Positions 16,921 through 24,842 of a stretch of 64,000 bases of DNA are shown piece after piece (the first letter of the stretch is position 1; each line of letters starts with the position of its first letter). Under the pieces are notes generated by a model. It was not told the DNA's origin, ran no database searches, and was given only the letters and a program-made list of their open reading frames with translations. A program made the position numbers and the translations under genes. This stretch comes from Candidatus Saccharimonadota bacterium (lineage in GTDB: Bacteria > Patescibacteriota > Saccharimonadia > Saccharimonadales > Saccharimonadaceae): positions 1 through 64,000 of the forward strand of contig JAFRWP010000005.1 of assembly GCA_017437945.1 (NCBI GenBank), written 5' to 3'.

Positions 16921-17637
16921 TTATTCTTCGTAGATGGGCGGATTGTCCGGTTTCCAGAGTAGGGTGTTTTCGTTCAGGAAAAGGGCAAAGGGTCTGTCGA
17001 TGAAATTGGCGGCTTTGTGCGGGACGATATAACCTTCGGGCCATAATTTGAGAAAGCCATAAGGCCTAAAGTTGGGGCCGCCTTCGTAATTGATGCTGAC
17101 CATGCCATCTGCTTTGGGCGAGACATAGTAGCTGGCGCCACCAAGGCTCATCTGAGCCTTTTGGACTTCGGTCACAGGCTGCTTAATGGTTTGAACACCG
17201 ATGTCGATTTTGTCGGCAAAACACAGAGCAGCATCAATAACATTTTGGATTTCTTCGCCGGATACATGATTGGCGATGGCGTGGCAGATAATATCAATAT
17301 CGCGGCCATTCATCACGTCGCCATAATAACGCTCCGTGAGATACTTATAGGCCATGCGCGCGCTATGATCGGCGTAGCTGTCGAAGCCATTCACGAGGCC
17401 GCAGCCACAAAAAAGGCCAGCAATGTCTGCCAATGTAGCATCGCGTTCGCCGCCGCCAACGTCTTTAACGAAACTGGAAGCGATTTCGGAGATTCTTTGC
17501 CAATGCATTCCTCCGAGGTCGCGTCCAAATTCGGGATTGTGATCCGGAGTAAAGGAATCAACTTCGTCTGCCCATACGCGCCATTTTTCACGGTCATAGC
17601 AGATGTCCTGGTGGACGTGGATAATGTCATCAATCAT
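16921..17637 (-). CDS. HD-superfamily-like protein with degenerate metal site
   Basis: 238 residues. Helices around DHSARMAYKYL, AIANHVSGEEIQ and ALCFADKIDIG match the distal metal-binding part of HD phosphohydrolases. The position of the hallmark His-Asp pair reads GLFCGCGLVNG, so the HD dyad itself is missing. The C-terminal 80 residues form a small beta domain (GGASYYVSPKADGMVSINYEGG). It has its own TATAAT box on the minus strand (17694-17699), a leader of about 50 bases and an AGGAGG site before ATG 17637. It may be a binding protein rather than an enzyme. Confidence 0.6.
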   Translation of the reverse strand: MIDDIIHVHQDICYDREKWRVWADEVDSFTPDHNPEFGRDLGGMHWQRISEIASSFVKDVGGGERDATLADIAGLFCGCGLVNGFDSYADHSARMAYKYLTERYYGDVMNGRDIDIICHAIANHVSGEEIQNVIDAALCFADKIDIGVQTIKQPVTEVQKAQMSLGGASYYVSPKADGMVSINYEGGPNFRPYGFLKLWPEGYIVPHKAANFIDRPFALFLNENTLLWKPDNPPIYEE

Positions 17638-17711
17638 GAGATATTCCTCCTATTCTGTTTGGGGTTTATCTACCTCTTAAGGTGCGTAGAGTGATTATAG
17701 CCTAAATGTGA

Positions 17712-17717
17712 TATAAT
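17712..17717 (+). promoter_or_regulatory. promoter -10 of the glyS leader transcript
   Basis: TATAAT exactly six bases before the leader ATG at 17724, the same spacing as at many genes here, so the transcript should begin with the leader AUG. Confidence 0.7.
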
Positions 17718-17723
17718 GGAAAT

Positions 17724-17804
17724 ATGAACGAAATCACAAAATCAGAATTACTTCGTAAATATGCCGTGATTTTTGGTGGTTTTGGTGGTGGCCTTCGGGC
17801 CTAA
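17724..17804 (+). CDS. glycine-rich leader peptide of glyS
   Basis: A 26-codon ORF beginning at ATG 17724 and ending with FGGFGGGLRA and TAA (17802-17804). Five of its codons are glycine (GGT four times, GGC once), clustered between 17775 and 17792, directly before a hairpin and directly upstream of the glycyl-tRNA synthetase gene. Its start matches the leaderless promoter rule of this genome. Codons 3-16 also allow a hairpin (AAATCAC 17731-17737 with GTGATTT 17766-17772). I interpret it as an attenuation peptide whose translation senses charged tRNA-Gly. Confidence 0.65.
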   Translation: MNEITKSELLRKYAVIFGGFGGGLRA

Positions 17805-17811
17805 TTTTCTT
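17790..17811 (+). terminator. candidate attenuator hairpin of glyS
   Basis: GGCC-TTCG-GGCC (17790-17801), a short but very stable UUCG tetraloop hairpin, is followed by TAATTTTCTT. Its 5' arm contains the last Gly codon of the leader ORF, so a ribosome stalled there would mask it and allow read-through to glyS. The stem is only four pairs, so termination efficiency is uncertain. Confidence 0.5.
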
Positions 17812-17861
17812 GTGACTCAGAGAGTAAAAAGTGGGGGATTAAGTTATAATAGGAGATAGTT

Positions 17862-19184
17862 ATGGTAAAAATGGATGATATAGTTAGCCTTTGCAAGCGT
17901 CGTGGTTTTATTTGGCAAGGAAGCGATGTGTATGGCGGGATGGCCGGGACTTGGGATTTTGGTCCACTCGGCGTGTCTTTAAAAAAGAAGATTATGGACG
18001 CCTGGTGGAAGTACTGGGTGGATGACCGTGAGGATATGTATGGCGTTGATGCAGCCATTATTATGAACCCGCGTACCTGGATTGCTTCTGGCCATACGGC
18101 GACTTTTGCAGATCCATTGGTGGAATGTGGCGCATGTCATGGTCGCTTCCGCGCTGATAAGATTGCAGACGGAATCTCTGAGAGCGTGACAACGGAAGAG
18201 TTTAAGGCGCTAAATGTGAAGTGTCCGACTTGCGGCAAGATTGAGTGGGGTGAGATTCGCAAATTTAACATGATGTTTCAGACGCATGTTGGCCCAGTTG
18301 ACGATGATAGTTCGATTGCTTATCTTCGCCCAGAAACGGCGCAGGGTATCTTTACGAACTATAAGAATGTAGTCGATACGATTTATCCAGATTTGCCATT
18401 TGGTCTTGCGCAGCAGGGTAAGGCTTTTCGTAATGAGATTTCGCCACGCGATTTCATCCTGCGTGACCGTGAATGTTCTCAGATGGAGATTGAATATTTT
18501 GTCGATCCAAAGACTTGGGAAGAACATTTTGAGAAATTACTCAAGCAACAGCATGAATTTTTGACTGACGTGATGGGATTGGAGCCAGAGCGCATCCATG
18601 ATCTCGAGGTGGAAGCGGAAGATCGTGCACATTACTCAAAACGTACGGTGGATATTGAGTTCGATTATCCAAACGGCCGCGAGGAATTAATGGGCCTGGC
18701 ATACCGCACGGACTTTGATTTGCAGAATATTCAGCGCGAAAGCGGCAAGAATATGGAATACATCGTGAAAGGTTCGACTGAACGCTTCGTGCCACATGTA
18801 ATTGAACCATCTATCGGCGTCGAGCGCTTGTTCTTAGCTGTTTTAACGTCTGCTTATAAAGAAGACGAAGTAAATGGCGAGAAGCGCGTTTACTTGTGTC
18901 TGAGCGAGGATTTGGCACCATATCGTTTCTGCGTGTCGCCACTGCTCAAGAATAAGCCAGAGCTGGTTTCGAAAGCAAAGGAAGTTTACGATTTGCTACG
19001 TAAGAAATACGGGAATGTCACTTGGGATGATTCTGGCAATATTGGTAAGCGCTATCGCAAGCAGGACGAGATTGGTACGCCAAAGTGCGTAGTAATTGAC
19101 TTTGATACGCTTGAAAATGACACTGTAACGGTGCGTGATCGCGATACGACCGAACAAGTACGCGTAAAAATCAACGAATTATAA
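17862..19184 (+). CDS. glyS: glycyl-tRNA synthetase, single-chain (alpha2) type
   Basis: Charges tRNA-Gly. 440 residues with the class II core: GSDVYGGMAGTWDFGPLG near the start, motif 2 (FRNEISPRDFILRDREC), motif 3 (PSIGVERLFLAVL) and a C-terminal anticodon-binding domain from LAPYRFCVSPL. An inserted zinc-ribbon-like segment has CGAC and CPTCG. This is the dimeric, eukaryote/archaea-like form, not the alpha2beta2 GlyQ/GlyS form. AGGAG (17851-17855) precedes ATG 17862 at ideal spacing, so translation needs the longer leader RNA that carries the glycine-rich peptide and hairpin. It converges on rel. Confidence 0.96.
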   Translation: MVKMDDIVSLCKRRGFIWQGSDVYGGMAGTWDFGPLGVSLKKKIMDAWWKYWVDDREDMYGVDAAIIMNPRTWIASGHTATFADPLVECGACHGRFRADKIADGISESVTTEEFKALNVKCPTCGKIEWGEIRKFNMMFQTHVGPVDDDSSIAYLRPETAQGIFTNYKNVVDTIYPDLPFGLAQQGKAFRNEISPRDFILRDRECSQMEIEYFVDPKTWEEHFEKLLKQQHEFLTDVMGLEPERIHDLEVEAEDRAHYSKRTVDIEFDYPNGREELMGLAYRTDFDLQNIQRESGKNMEYIVKGSTERFVPHVIEPSIGVERLFLAVLTSAYKEDEVNGEKRVYLCLSEDLAPYRFCVSPLLKNKPELVSKAKEVYDLLRKKYGNVTWDDSGNIGKRYRKQDEIGTPKCVVIDFDTLENDTVTVRDRDTTEQVRVKINEL

Positions 19185-19202
19185 GACGGAAGCACGCTTC
19201 GG

Positions 19203-20777
19203 TCACTTCTTAGCTTTTTTGTCGGCTTTTTCGGCTTTAACTTCCGCGGCGGATGCGGCTGCGGAAGCTTTTTTAGCTTCAATTTCGCGCTCTTTTGGAG
19301 ATTTCTTATCTTTCTTAGTGGCGTCTTCGGCTGGTTTTGGTGTAAAGCCGGGGATGATGGAGCGGAGCTGACTGACGAGTTTGTGACGAGCGTGAGTGCT
19401 GAAGACTTTTTCGAGCCAGCCTGGGTTTGGTTGGGAATTTTTGGTGGTTAGGATTTCGACCACATCGCCTTGCTGGAGCTTGGTTTTGAGGTCGACCATT
19501 TTACCGTTCACGATGGCGCCAGTACATTTGGCGCCGATTTCGCTATGAAGGCGGTAGGCGAAGTCGAGTGGCATAGAGCCTTTTGGCAGGTCGATAATGT
19601 CGCCTTTTGGTGTGTAAACGAAGATTTTGTCGGCGAATAAGTTGAGTTCAAGCTTCTTTTGATCAATTTTTTCACCTGAGGCGAGCTTAGTGGCGGTTTC
19701 CTGAAGTTCCTTAATCCAAAGAAGGTTGCTTGGAAGCTTACTGACGCGCCCCTCGGTATAGGCGGCGGTGAGTTTTTGCTCGTTATAAAAGAAGGTGGCG
19801 GCAAGACCGCGTTCGGCGTAGTCATGCATTTCTTTAGTGCGAATTTGAAATTCGACAATCTGTTTGTCATTGGTGATGACAGTGGTATGAAGCGACTGAT
19901 AACCGTTCATTTTTGGTACGGCAATATAGTCTTTAAAACGACCTTCCATAGGACGGAAAAGGGAATGAATGATGCCGAGTACGAGATAGCAGGTCGTGAC
20001 ATCTTCAACAATGAAACGGAGCGCCATGAGGTCATAGACGCGGTTGATGTTTTGATCATATTTAGCAAGTTTTTTATGAAGGGAATAGATAGATTTAACG
20101 CGACCATCACACTTGTATTTAATATGTTCTTTTTTGAGCGCTTCTTCGACGGCCTCACGTGCGGCCCGAAGCTTTTTATCGGCTTTTTTGAGGCGATCAG
20201 CAGTGAGCTTTTGAAGCTCTTCGTAGCGGCGTGGATTGAGATAGGAGAAAGATGTTTCCTCAATTTCGACGCGGACGCGCCCCATCTGCATACGGTCAGC
20301 GAGTGGCGCAAAGACTTCAAGCGATTCGCGGGCGATTTTCTTCTGCTTGTCTGGCGGGAGAGCACCGAGGGTGCGGAGATTATGGAGACGATCGGCGAGT
20401 TTGATGATAAGAACGCGGATGTCTTGGCCAGTTGCGATGAGAAGTTTGAGAAGGTTATTGCCGGTTTGCGGTAAATACTCGTCGAGGTTTTTCATGCCCG
20501 AGCGAGCTTCGCTAAGTTTCGTGACGCCATTGACAAGAAAAGCAACGTCTTTGCCAAATTCATCTTCGATTTCTTTGAGAGTTAGACTAGTGTCTTCAAC
20601 TGTGTCATGTAAAACTCCGGCGATGACGGTATCCTCATCCATATTCCATTCCTGGAGGATTTTCATGACGGCAATTGGGTGAATGATATAAGGCTCGCCA
20701 GTTTTGCGGAGCTGACCTTCGTGTGCTTTAGTTGCGACCTCAATTGCTTTTTCTAGCCGAGGTGTAGAATTAGACAT
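19203..20777 (-). CDS. rel: Rel/SpoT-family (p)ppGpp synthetase/hydrolase
   Basis: 524 residues. The HD hydrolase half is intact (GVLHDTVEDTSLT, RLHNLRTL), the synthetase half has YDLMALRFIV and MNGYQSLHTTV, and a TGS domain follows (KIFVYTPKGDIIDLPKGS). The usual C-terminal ACT/RRM part is missing; the protein ends in a Lys/Ala-rich tail. Both alarmone synthesis and breakdown are therefore predicted. ATG 20777 (MSNSTPRLE) is chosen over the longer form because TATAAT (20784-20789 on the minus strand) lies six bases before it. Confidence 0.93.
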   Translation of the reverse strand: MSNSTPRLEKAIEVATKAHEGQLRKTGEPYIIHPIAVMKILQEWNMDEDTVIAGVLHDTVEDTSLTLKEIEDEFGKDVAFLVNGVTKLSEARSGMKNLDEYLPQTGNNLLKLLIATGQDIRVLIIKLADRLHNLRTLGALPPDKQKKIARESLEVFAPLADRMQMGRVRVEIEETSFSYLNPRRYEELQKLTADRLKKADKKLRAAREAVEEALKKEHIKYKCDGRVKSIYSLHKKLAKYDQNINRVYDLMALRFIVEDVTTCYLVLGIIHSLFRPMEGRFKDYIAVPKMNGYQSLHTTVITNDKQIVEFQIRTKEMHDYAERGLAATFFYNEQKLTAAYTEGRVSKLPSNLLWIKELQETATKLASGEKIDQKKLELNLFADKIFVYTPKGDIIDLPKGSMPLDFAYRLHSEIGAKCTGAIVNGKMVDLKTKLQQGDVVEILTTKNSQPNPGWLEKVFSTHARHKLVSQLRSIIPGFTPKPAEDATKKDKKSPKEREIEAKKASAAASAAEVKAEKADKKAKK

Positions 20778-20835
20778 AAGATTATTATATTTTATACCGT
20801 CTTTCTGGGCAATCTTTGATATAATCATAAACAAG

Positions 20836-21849
20836 ATGGGCCGCAAGCTTAGAGATTATATTGTCATTTGGAATGCCGGAGTAGGTTTTATCTACCTGTT
20901 AATCGGCACGATTGCGATCCTTTACGGCATTGATTCATTGCACCTTGTGGGTGATTTTGGAGCAAATGTTGAAATTCTTAAAACAAGATTTACTACACTA
21001 AAAGTTGAAGAGATTGTATTGATTGTAGTATTTGGTGTGATCTGGCTAGCTGGCGTAAATAACTTTTTCTATGTCAGGCGAGCGCTGCTTGAGTATAAGA
21101 CGAGGTCATTTGTGTCGTTTATGGCGCCATTTATGTTGACGCTCGCGAACGCTTTGGCGGTGACGGTAGTATTCTTTGATATCCAACTGCAAGGTAATCA
21201 CTTTGGCCTACAATTCCGCGGAGAATTTATTAATTCTTTGAACTGGGTAGGTTGGACAGCCGTTGGCTTGGTATGCCTAAGCGCTTTGTTTTCGGTCGTG
21301 GGGATTGTTGCGATGCTCAAAGCGGCAGTTAAGCCGGTCGCGATTGCGGAGAACGAGTTTGAGCGCAAAGAGCGTATCGCTAAAGAGAAAGAGAAAGCAA
21401 GGCTCAAGAAAGAGCACGAAAAAGAGCGCAAAAAGAACAAATCGATGGCTGTGCGTCCAAAGGCAAGCCGCGAGATGGTCTCTGACGAGGAGATGATGTT
21501 TAAGAGTGGCGATGTAAGCCTTGAAGATGAGGCATTGGCGGCGCAGATTGCTGAAAAGCGCAAGAATCCGTTCTTAAAAGAGGATGCCGAAGGCGAAAAA
21601 GCTGCGGCAGACGCTCCTTTCCGTCCAGTATTAGAGCAGGCTACAGTATCGCCAAATATCTCGCCCAATATCTCAAGTGAAGCAGATTCGGCTGCTCCAG
21701 CTCCGGCGGCGCCAGCAGAAGGCGTACCGATGGGCGGAGGTGCAGTAGATCCGTCCGCGATGGGTCTTGACGATGGGCCAGAAGCGCCAAAAACTCCGGA
21801 TGCTCCAGAAGCTCCTGCGGCTCCAGCGGGACCAATTATTAGCAGATAA
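20836..21849 (+). CDS. four-helix membrane protein with charged tail (paralogue 1)
   Basis: 337 residues. The start MGRKLRDYIVIWNAGVGFIY closely matches the gene at 23029 (RKLSDYVVLWNVGASVAY), so the two are paralogues. Four hydrophobic segments span residues about 10-170; then a Lys/Glu-rich helix (about 185-225) and an Ala/Pro-rich tail. TATAAT (20820-20825) lies ten bases before the ATG and no Shine-Dalgarno is visible. Function unknown; the long cytoplasmic tail suggests a scaffold. Confidence 0.7.
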   Translation: MGRKLRDYIVIWNAGVGFIYLLIGTIAILYGIDSLHLVGDFGANVEILKTRFTTLKVEEIVLIVVFGVIWLAGVNNFFYVRRALLEYKTRSFVSFMAPFMLTLANALAVTVVFFDIQLQGNHFGLQFRGEFINSLNWVGWTAVGLVCLSALFSVVGIVAMLKAAVKPVAIAENEFERKERIAKEKEKARLKKEHEKERKKNKSMAVRPKASREMVSDEEMMFKSGDVSLEDEALAAQIAEKRKNPFLKEDAEGEKAAADAPFRPVLEQATVSPNISPNISSEADSAAPAPAAPAEGVPMGGGAVDPSAMGLDDGPEAPKTPDAPEAPAAPAGPIISR

Positions 21850-21850
21850 A

Positions 21851-22360
21851 TTATTTGACATTTTTCTTTTTGAGCATTGGTTTGATGTCTTTTTGAGCGG
21901 AAATTGGCACGACGATAGGGAAAATGTCGATAGCGTTCGGCAAGAAGATAATGGATTCTTCGGTATAAATAACTTTTTTAATCTCATTCCAAAGCATAAT
22001 GACACCATTGTCTTTGCCGCGGCCATAAATAATGTGCTTGTCCGTCATGGTCAGGATGAAGGCTGAGGCGTCAGACCTTTGGAGTTTTACGACGTTTTTA
22101 TAGATGCGGCAGTAGGTATAAAAAGCGGCAACAAAGGTGAGGACTGGAATAAACAAGACCGGTGAGAGATTTTTGTCGGTTGAGATTAATACGAGGCCGA
22201 GAAGTACAAAAATAGCAGAATAAATAACATAGCCAACGAACGACTTAGTGGCGCACTTGATTTTTTGATCTGGATGATTAATGAGCTTTTTCTGATTAAG
22301 AAGCACGTAATAGTACTCCTCGGCATAAGTGCGCGAGAATTCTTTGAAAGTTACTTTCAT
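21851..22360 (-). CDS. YcxB-like membrane protein
   Basis: 169 residues. Two adjacent membrane helices (FVGYVIYSAIFVLLGLVLI and PVLFIPVLTFVAAFYTYC) are followed by a PH-like domain with DKHIIYGRGKDNGVIMLWNEIKKV, resembling the C-terminal domain of YcxB-type proteins. It overlaps the preceding zinc-ribbon gene by ATGA and is probably translationally coupled. It ends two bases from the convergent membrane-protein gene. Function unknown. Confidence 0.6.
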   Translation of the reverse strand: MKVTFKEFSRTYAEEYYYVLLNQKKLINHPDQKIKCATKSFVGYVIYSAIFVLLGLVLISTDKNLSPVLFIPVLTFVAAFYTYCRIYKNVVKLQRSDASAFILTMTDKHIIYGRGKDNGVIMLWNEIKKVIYTEESIIFLPNAIDIFPIVVPISAQKDIKPMLKKKNVK

Positions 22361-22971
22361 AGTTTGCCTTTATATTCGATGTGGTTGCGGCAGGCTTTAC
22401 ATTTGCCGACGGTGCCGATGATAGAGTTGGATTTACCACAATTAGGACATTTAACGACGTGTGGCGTTTTCTGTTTGGACTCGATGGTTTTTTCTTTAAG
22501 CTTGAGATCGTTTTCTTGTTTTACTTTTTCTTCCGATTCGATTTCTTTGTCGATGAAATGCTTAATGTTGCCGCCAAGTTGGTTGCTAAGCTTGTTGGCA
22601 AGCAACTTGAGGACATAAGAAAGAAGTAGGAAGATGATGCTGATAATTAGCAGACTCTTGGCATATTCGATAACTTTTGGATAAAAATCTAGAGTCGTAG
22701 CATCAGTAAATAGCGGAAGGTTAATGTCGATATTGTAGTTAACGCTGAGAAGTTCGAGTCCACGCGGTATGAGGAGGACAAGGCCACAGATTAATAGACT
22801 GACTGGAGCGCGGTATAACCTTGAGCCTTGATTGCTGTAAACGAAATAATGGCCAATGAGTAAAATGATGCCAAGCGGTGGCAAAAAATACAGTGCGATT
22901 AATATGACTGGGATACTGCAAATAATTTTAAGTAGTGTTTTGATTGAAAATAATTGCCGCATCGATATCAT
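22357..22971 (-). CDS. membrane protein with C-terminal zinc ribbon
   Basis: 204 residues. Several hydrophobic segments (about 10-65 and 105-135) are followed by a Lys/Glu-rich linker and a C-terminal zinc ribbon, CPNCG...CKAC. ATG 22971 (MISMRQL) is selected because a minus-strand TATAAT (22978-22983) lies exactly six bases before it; a longer form from 23016 would overlap this promoter. Coupled to the YcxB-like gene. Specific function unknown. Confidence 0.65.
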   Translation of the reverse strand: MISMRQLFSIKTLLKIICSIPVILIALYFLPPLGIILLIGHYFVYSNQGSRLYRAPVSLLICGLVLLIPRGLELLSVNYNIDINLPLFTDATTLDFYPKVIEYAKSLLIISIIFLLLSYVLKLLANKLSNQLGGNIKHFIDKEIESEEKVKQENDLKLKEKTIESKQKTPHVVKCPNCGKSNSIIGTVGKCKACRNHIEYKGKL

Positions 22972-23028
22972 GAAATAATTATAGCATTCTGATACAATGG
23001 GTTTAAGCATTAGCAAGATGTACTAAAA

Positions 23029-24027
23029 ATGAACAACCGCAAATTATCTGATTATGTCGTGCTTTGGAATGTGGGTGCCAGCGTGGCTTATGTTTTGGGC
23101 TCTGGGTTGGCGATTGTCGCTTGTTTGGAGCACTTCGGAGGATTAGGTTGGTCCTCAACGATCAGCCCAAGTGCATCCTTTGGGCCAGAGTTTGCACTCG
23201 CGATAATTGCGATGCTGCTATCGATAGCAGTTTGTATTTTGAACTTAATATATGCACAAAATTATTTTCGTCAAAAGTCGCCAAAAAGGTCGATTGAGCT
23301 TGCGGCTACGATTGGCTTCATTGTGTTGGTAGGCTTTCAGCTTTGTCGATCGATTAGCGGGATAGCGACTTATCTTAATAGTAATCATTCGTATGACGTG
23401 GCAGATGGTATAGTCACGATCCTGAATATAGTGATTTGGGGGAGTTTAATATTTGATGTAATCAATGCAACGCTGGGGACGTTAGCCTTTTGGTATATCT
23501 TTAAGAAAGTTGAAAATGGGGATGAAGAGCTCAATATGGTGGTGCGCGTAGATGGCGAGGTAAAGGAAACGAGGACTGGTGGCGGAATCGCGGCGGAGGT
23601 TGCTGATCATGCAATGGGACATCCGAAACCTTCGCAAGAAATAATAGACGAGATAAGGAATGTACCGAACCAAGAGCTAAACGATCCGATTGATAGTCCA
23701 GTAAAGAAGCCGACAAAAGAGGAATTGGCGGCGAAGGAAAAAGAGAAGGAAGAGAAAGCAAAGAAAGAATTGCCGCCAATACTCAGTGCTAATCCGGATA
23801 ATGAAATGTTGGGGAAGATTAATCGCGAGGAACGCGTGCTGAAAATGGATTTGCCAACATTCGCGTCGCCAGATGATGTGCGTAAATCGCTTGGCGATAG
23901 TCATCATGGTTCGGCGTTGCCGCCGGCGCCTACACATATGCCAACACCTAAGAAGAGGCCTGCGCCGACACCGGTGGAAGCAGATTTTGAAGAAGATTTT
24001 TTGCCAGTCGATAAATCCGAAGATTAG
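23029..24027 (+). CDS. four-helix membrane protein with charged tail (paralogue 2)
   Basis: 332 residues, paralogous to the gene at 20836 at the N-terminus (RKLSDYVVLWNVG) with four membrane helices to about residue 165, then a Lys/Glu stretch and an acidic/Pro-rich tail. A TACAAT box lies at 22993-22998, 30 bases before the ATG; there is no Shine-Dalgarno, and a two-codon ORF (ATG TAC TAA, 23018-23026) sits just upstream. The genes flank a minus-strand pair. Function unknown. Confidence 0.7.
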   Translation: MNNRKLSDYVVLWNVGASVAYVLGSGLAIVACLEHFGGLGWSSTISPSASFGPEFALAIIAMLLSIAVCILNLIYAQNYFRQKSPKRSIELAATIGFIVLVGFQLCRSISGIATYLNSNHSYDVADGIVTILNIVIWGSLIFDVINATLGTLAFWYIFKKVENGDEELNMVVRVDGEVKETRTGGGIAAEVADHAMGHPKPSQEIIDEIRNVPNQELNDPIDSPVKKPTKEELAAKEKEKEEKAKKELPPILSANPDNEMLGKINREERVLKMDLPTFASPDDVRKSLGDSHHGSALPPAPTHMPTPKKRPAPTPVEADFEEDFLPVDKSED

Positions 24028-24035
24028 AGCTCTGT

Positions 24036-24041
24036 TATAAT
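24036..24041 (+). promoter_or_regulatory. -10 box, leaderless start of xth
   Basis: TATAAT six bases before ATG 24048. Confidence 0.7.
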
Positions 24042-24047
24042 GGGGTT

Positions 24048-24842
24048 ATGAAGATATTCTCTTGGAATGTGAATGGATTGCGCGCCGTCTTGAAAAAAGG
24101 TGCGTTTCAAGCTTTTATCAACAAATATTCGCCAGATATAATTTGCCTACAGGAAACGAAGGCGAAGCAGGGGCAGGCAGAAGTAGATTTCCCGGAATAT
24201 GAGGAAATATGGAATTCGGCGGAGCGAGCAGGCTATTCTGGCACGGCGATTTTTACAAAAGTGAAACCGTTGTCGGTGCGCTATGATTTTCCGGACGAAA
24301 TCGCGAATCAATTCGATGGTTGGGAAGACGCATTTGGCGATGCGCGCAAAGAAGGTCGTGTGCTGACAGCGGAATTCGAGGACTTTTTCTTAATTGACGC
24401 GTATGTGCCAAATGAAAAGGATGACTTGGGGCGTTTGAAGTACCGCGAGTTGGTTTGGGATAGAGCTTTATTGGCGTACATGAAGCAGTTAGATGCGGTA
24501 AAGCCAGTGATAATTTGCGGTGATTTTAACGTGGCACATCAAGAAATTGATATTGCGCGACCAAAAGAAAATGAGGGGCATGCGGGCTTTACGAAAGAAG
24601 GGCGCCAAGGCATGACGAATTATTTGACGAATGGTTTTATTGATACGTGGCGCGATAAACATCCGAACGATATTAAATATACGTGGTGGTCATTCCGCGG
24701 CGGCGCAAGAATGCGTAATGTGGGTTGGAGAATCGATTATTTCTTGGCGTCAGAAAGGCTACGAAATCGGATTAAAACGGCGGAAGTACACGATGAAGTG
24801 ATGGGCTCCGATCATTGCCCGATCGAATTGGAGATTGATTAA
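24048..24842 (+). CDS. xth: exodeoxyribonuclease III / AP endonuclease
   Basis: 264 residues. The opening KIFSWNVNGLRAVLKKG, CLQETKA (metal ligand Glu), YSGTAIF, GDFNVAH and the final GSDHCPIELEI are the ExoA/ExoIII active-site blocks. It cuts at abasic sites in base-excision repair, working downstream of glycosylases such as MutM. Length is typical. The stop shares its last base with the next start. Confidence 0.96.
   Translation: MKIFSWNVNGLRAVLKKGAFQAFINKYSPDIICLQETKAKQGQAEVDFPEYEEIWNSAERAGYSGTAIFTKVKPLSVRYDFPDEIANQFDGWEDAFGDARKEGRVLTAEFEDFFLIDAYVPNEKDDLGRLKYRELVWDRALLAYMKQLDAVKPVIICGDFNVAHQEIDIARPKENEGHAGFTKEGRQGMTNYLTNGFIDTWRDKHPNDIKYTWWSFRGGARMRNVGWRIDYFLASERLRNRIKTAEVHDEVMGSDHCPIELEID

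Noticed and set aside
17161-17694. 177-codon ORF on the plus strand opposite the HD-like gene
   Set aside because: It is antisense to the better-supported HD-like gene, which has an AGGAGG site and a promoter, and it would run into the divergent promoter region.
17845-17850. TATAAT just before the glyS ribosome-binding site, as an independent glyS promoter
   Set aside because: A transcript from it would start near 17857 and lose the AGGAG site; the spacing does not fit the six-base rule. It is kept only as a minor possibility.
19776-20474. 232-codon ORF on the plus strand, antisense to rel
   Set aside because: It lies entirely within the conserved rel gene, has no supported start and its translation matches no family; it is a shadow of codon bias.
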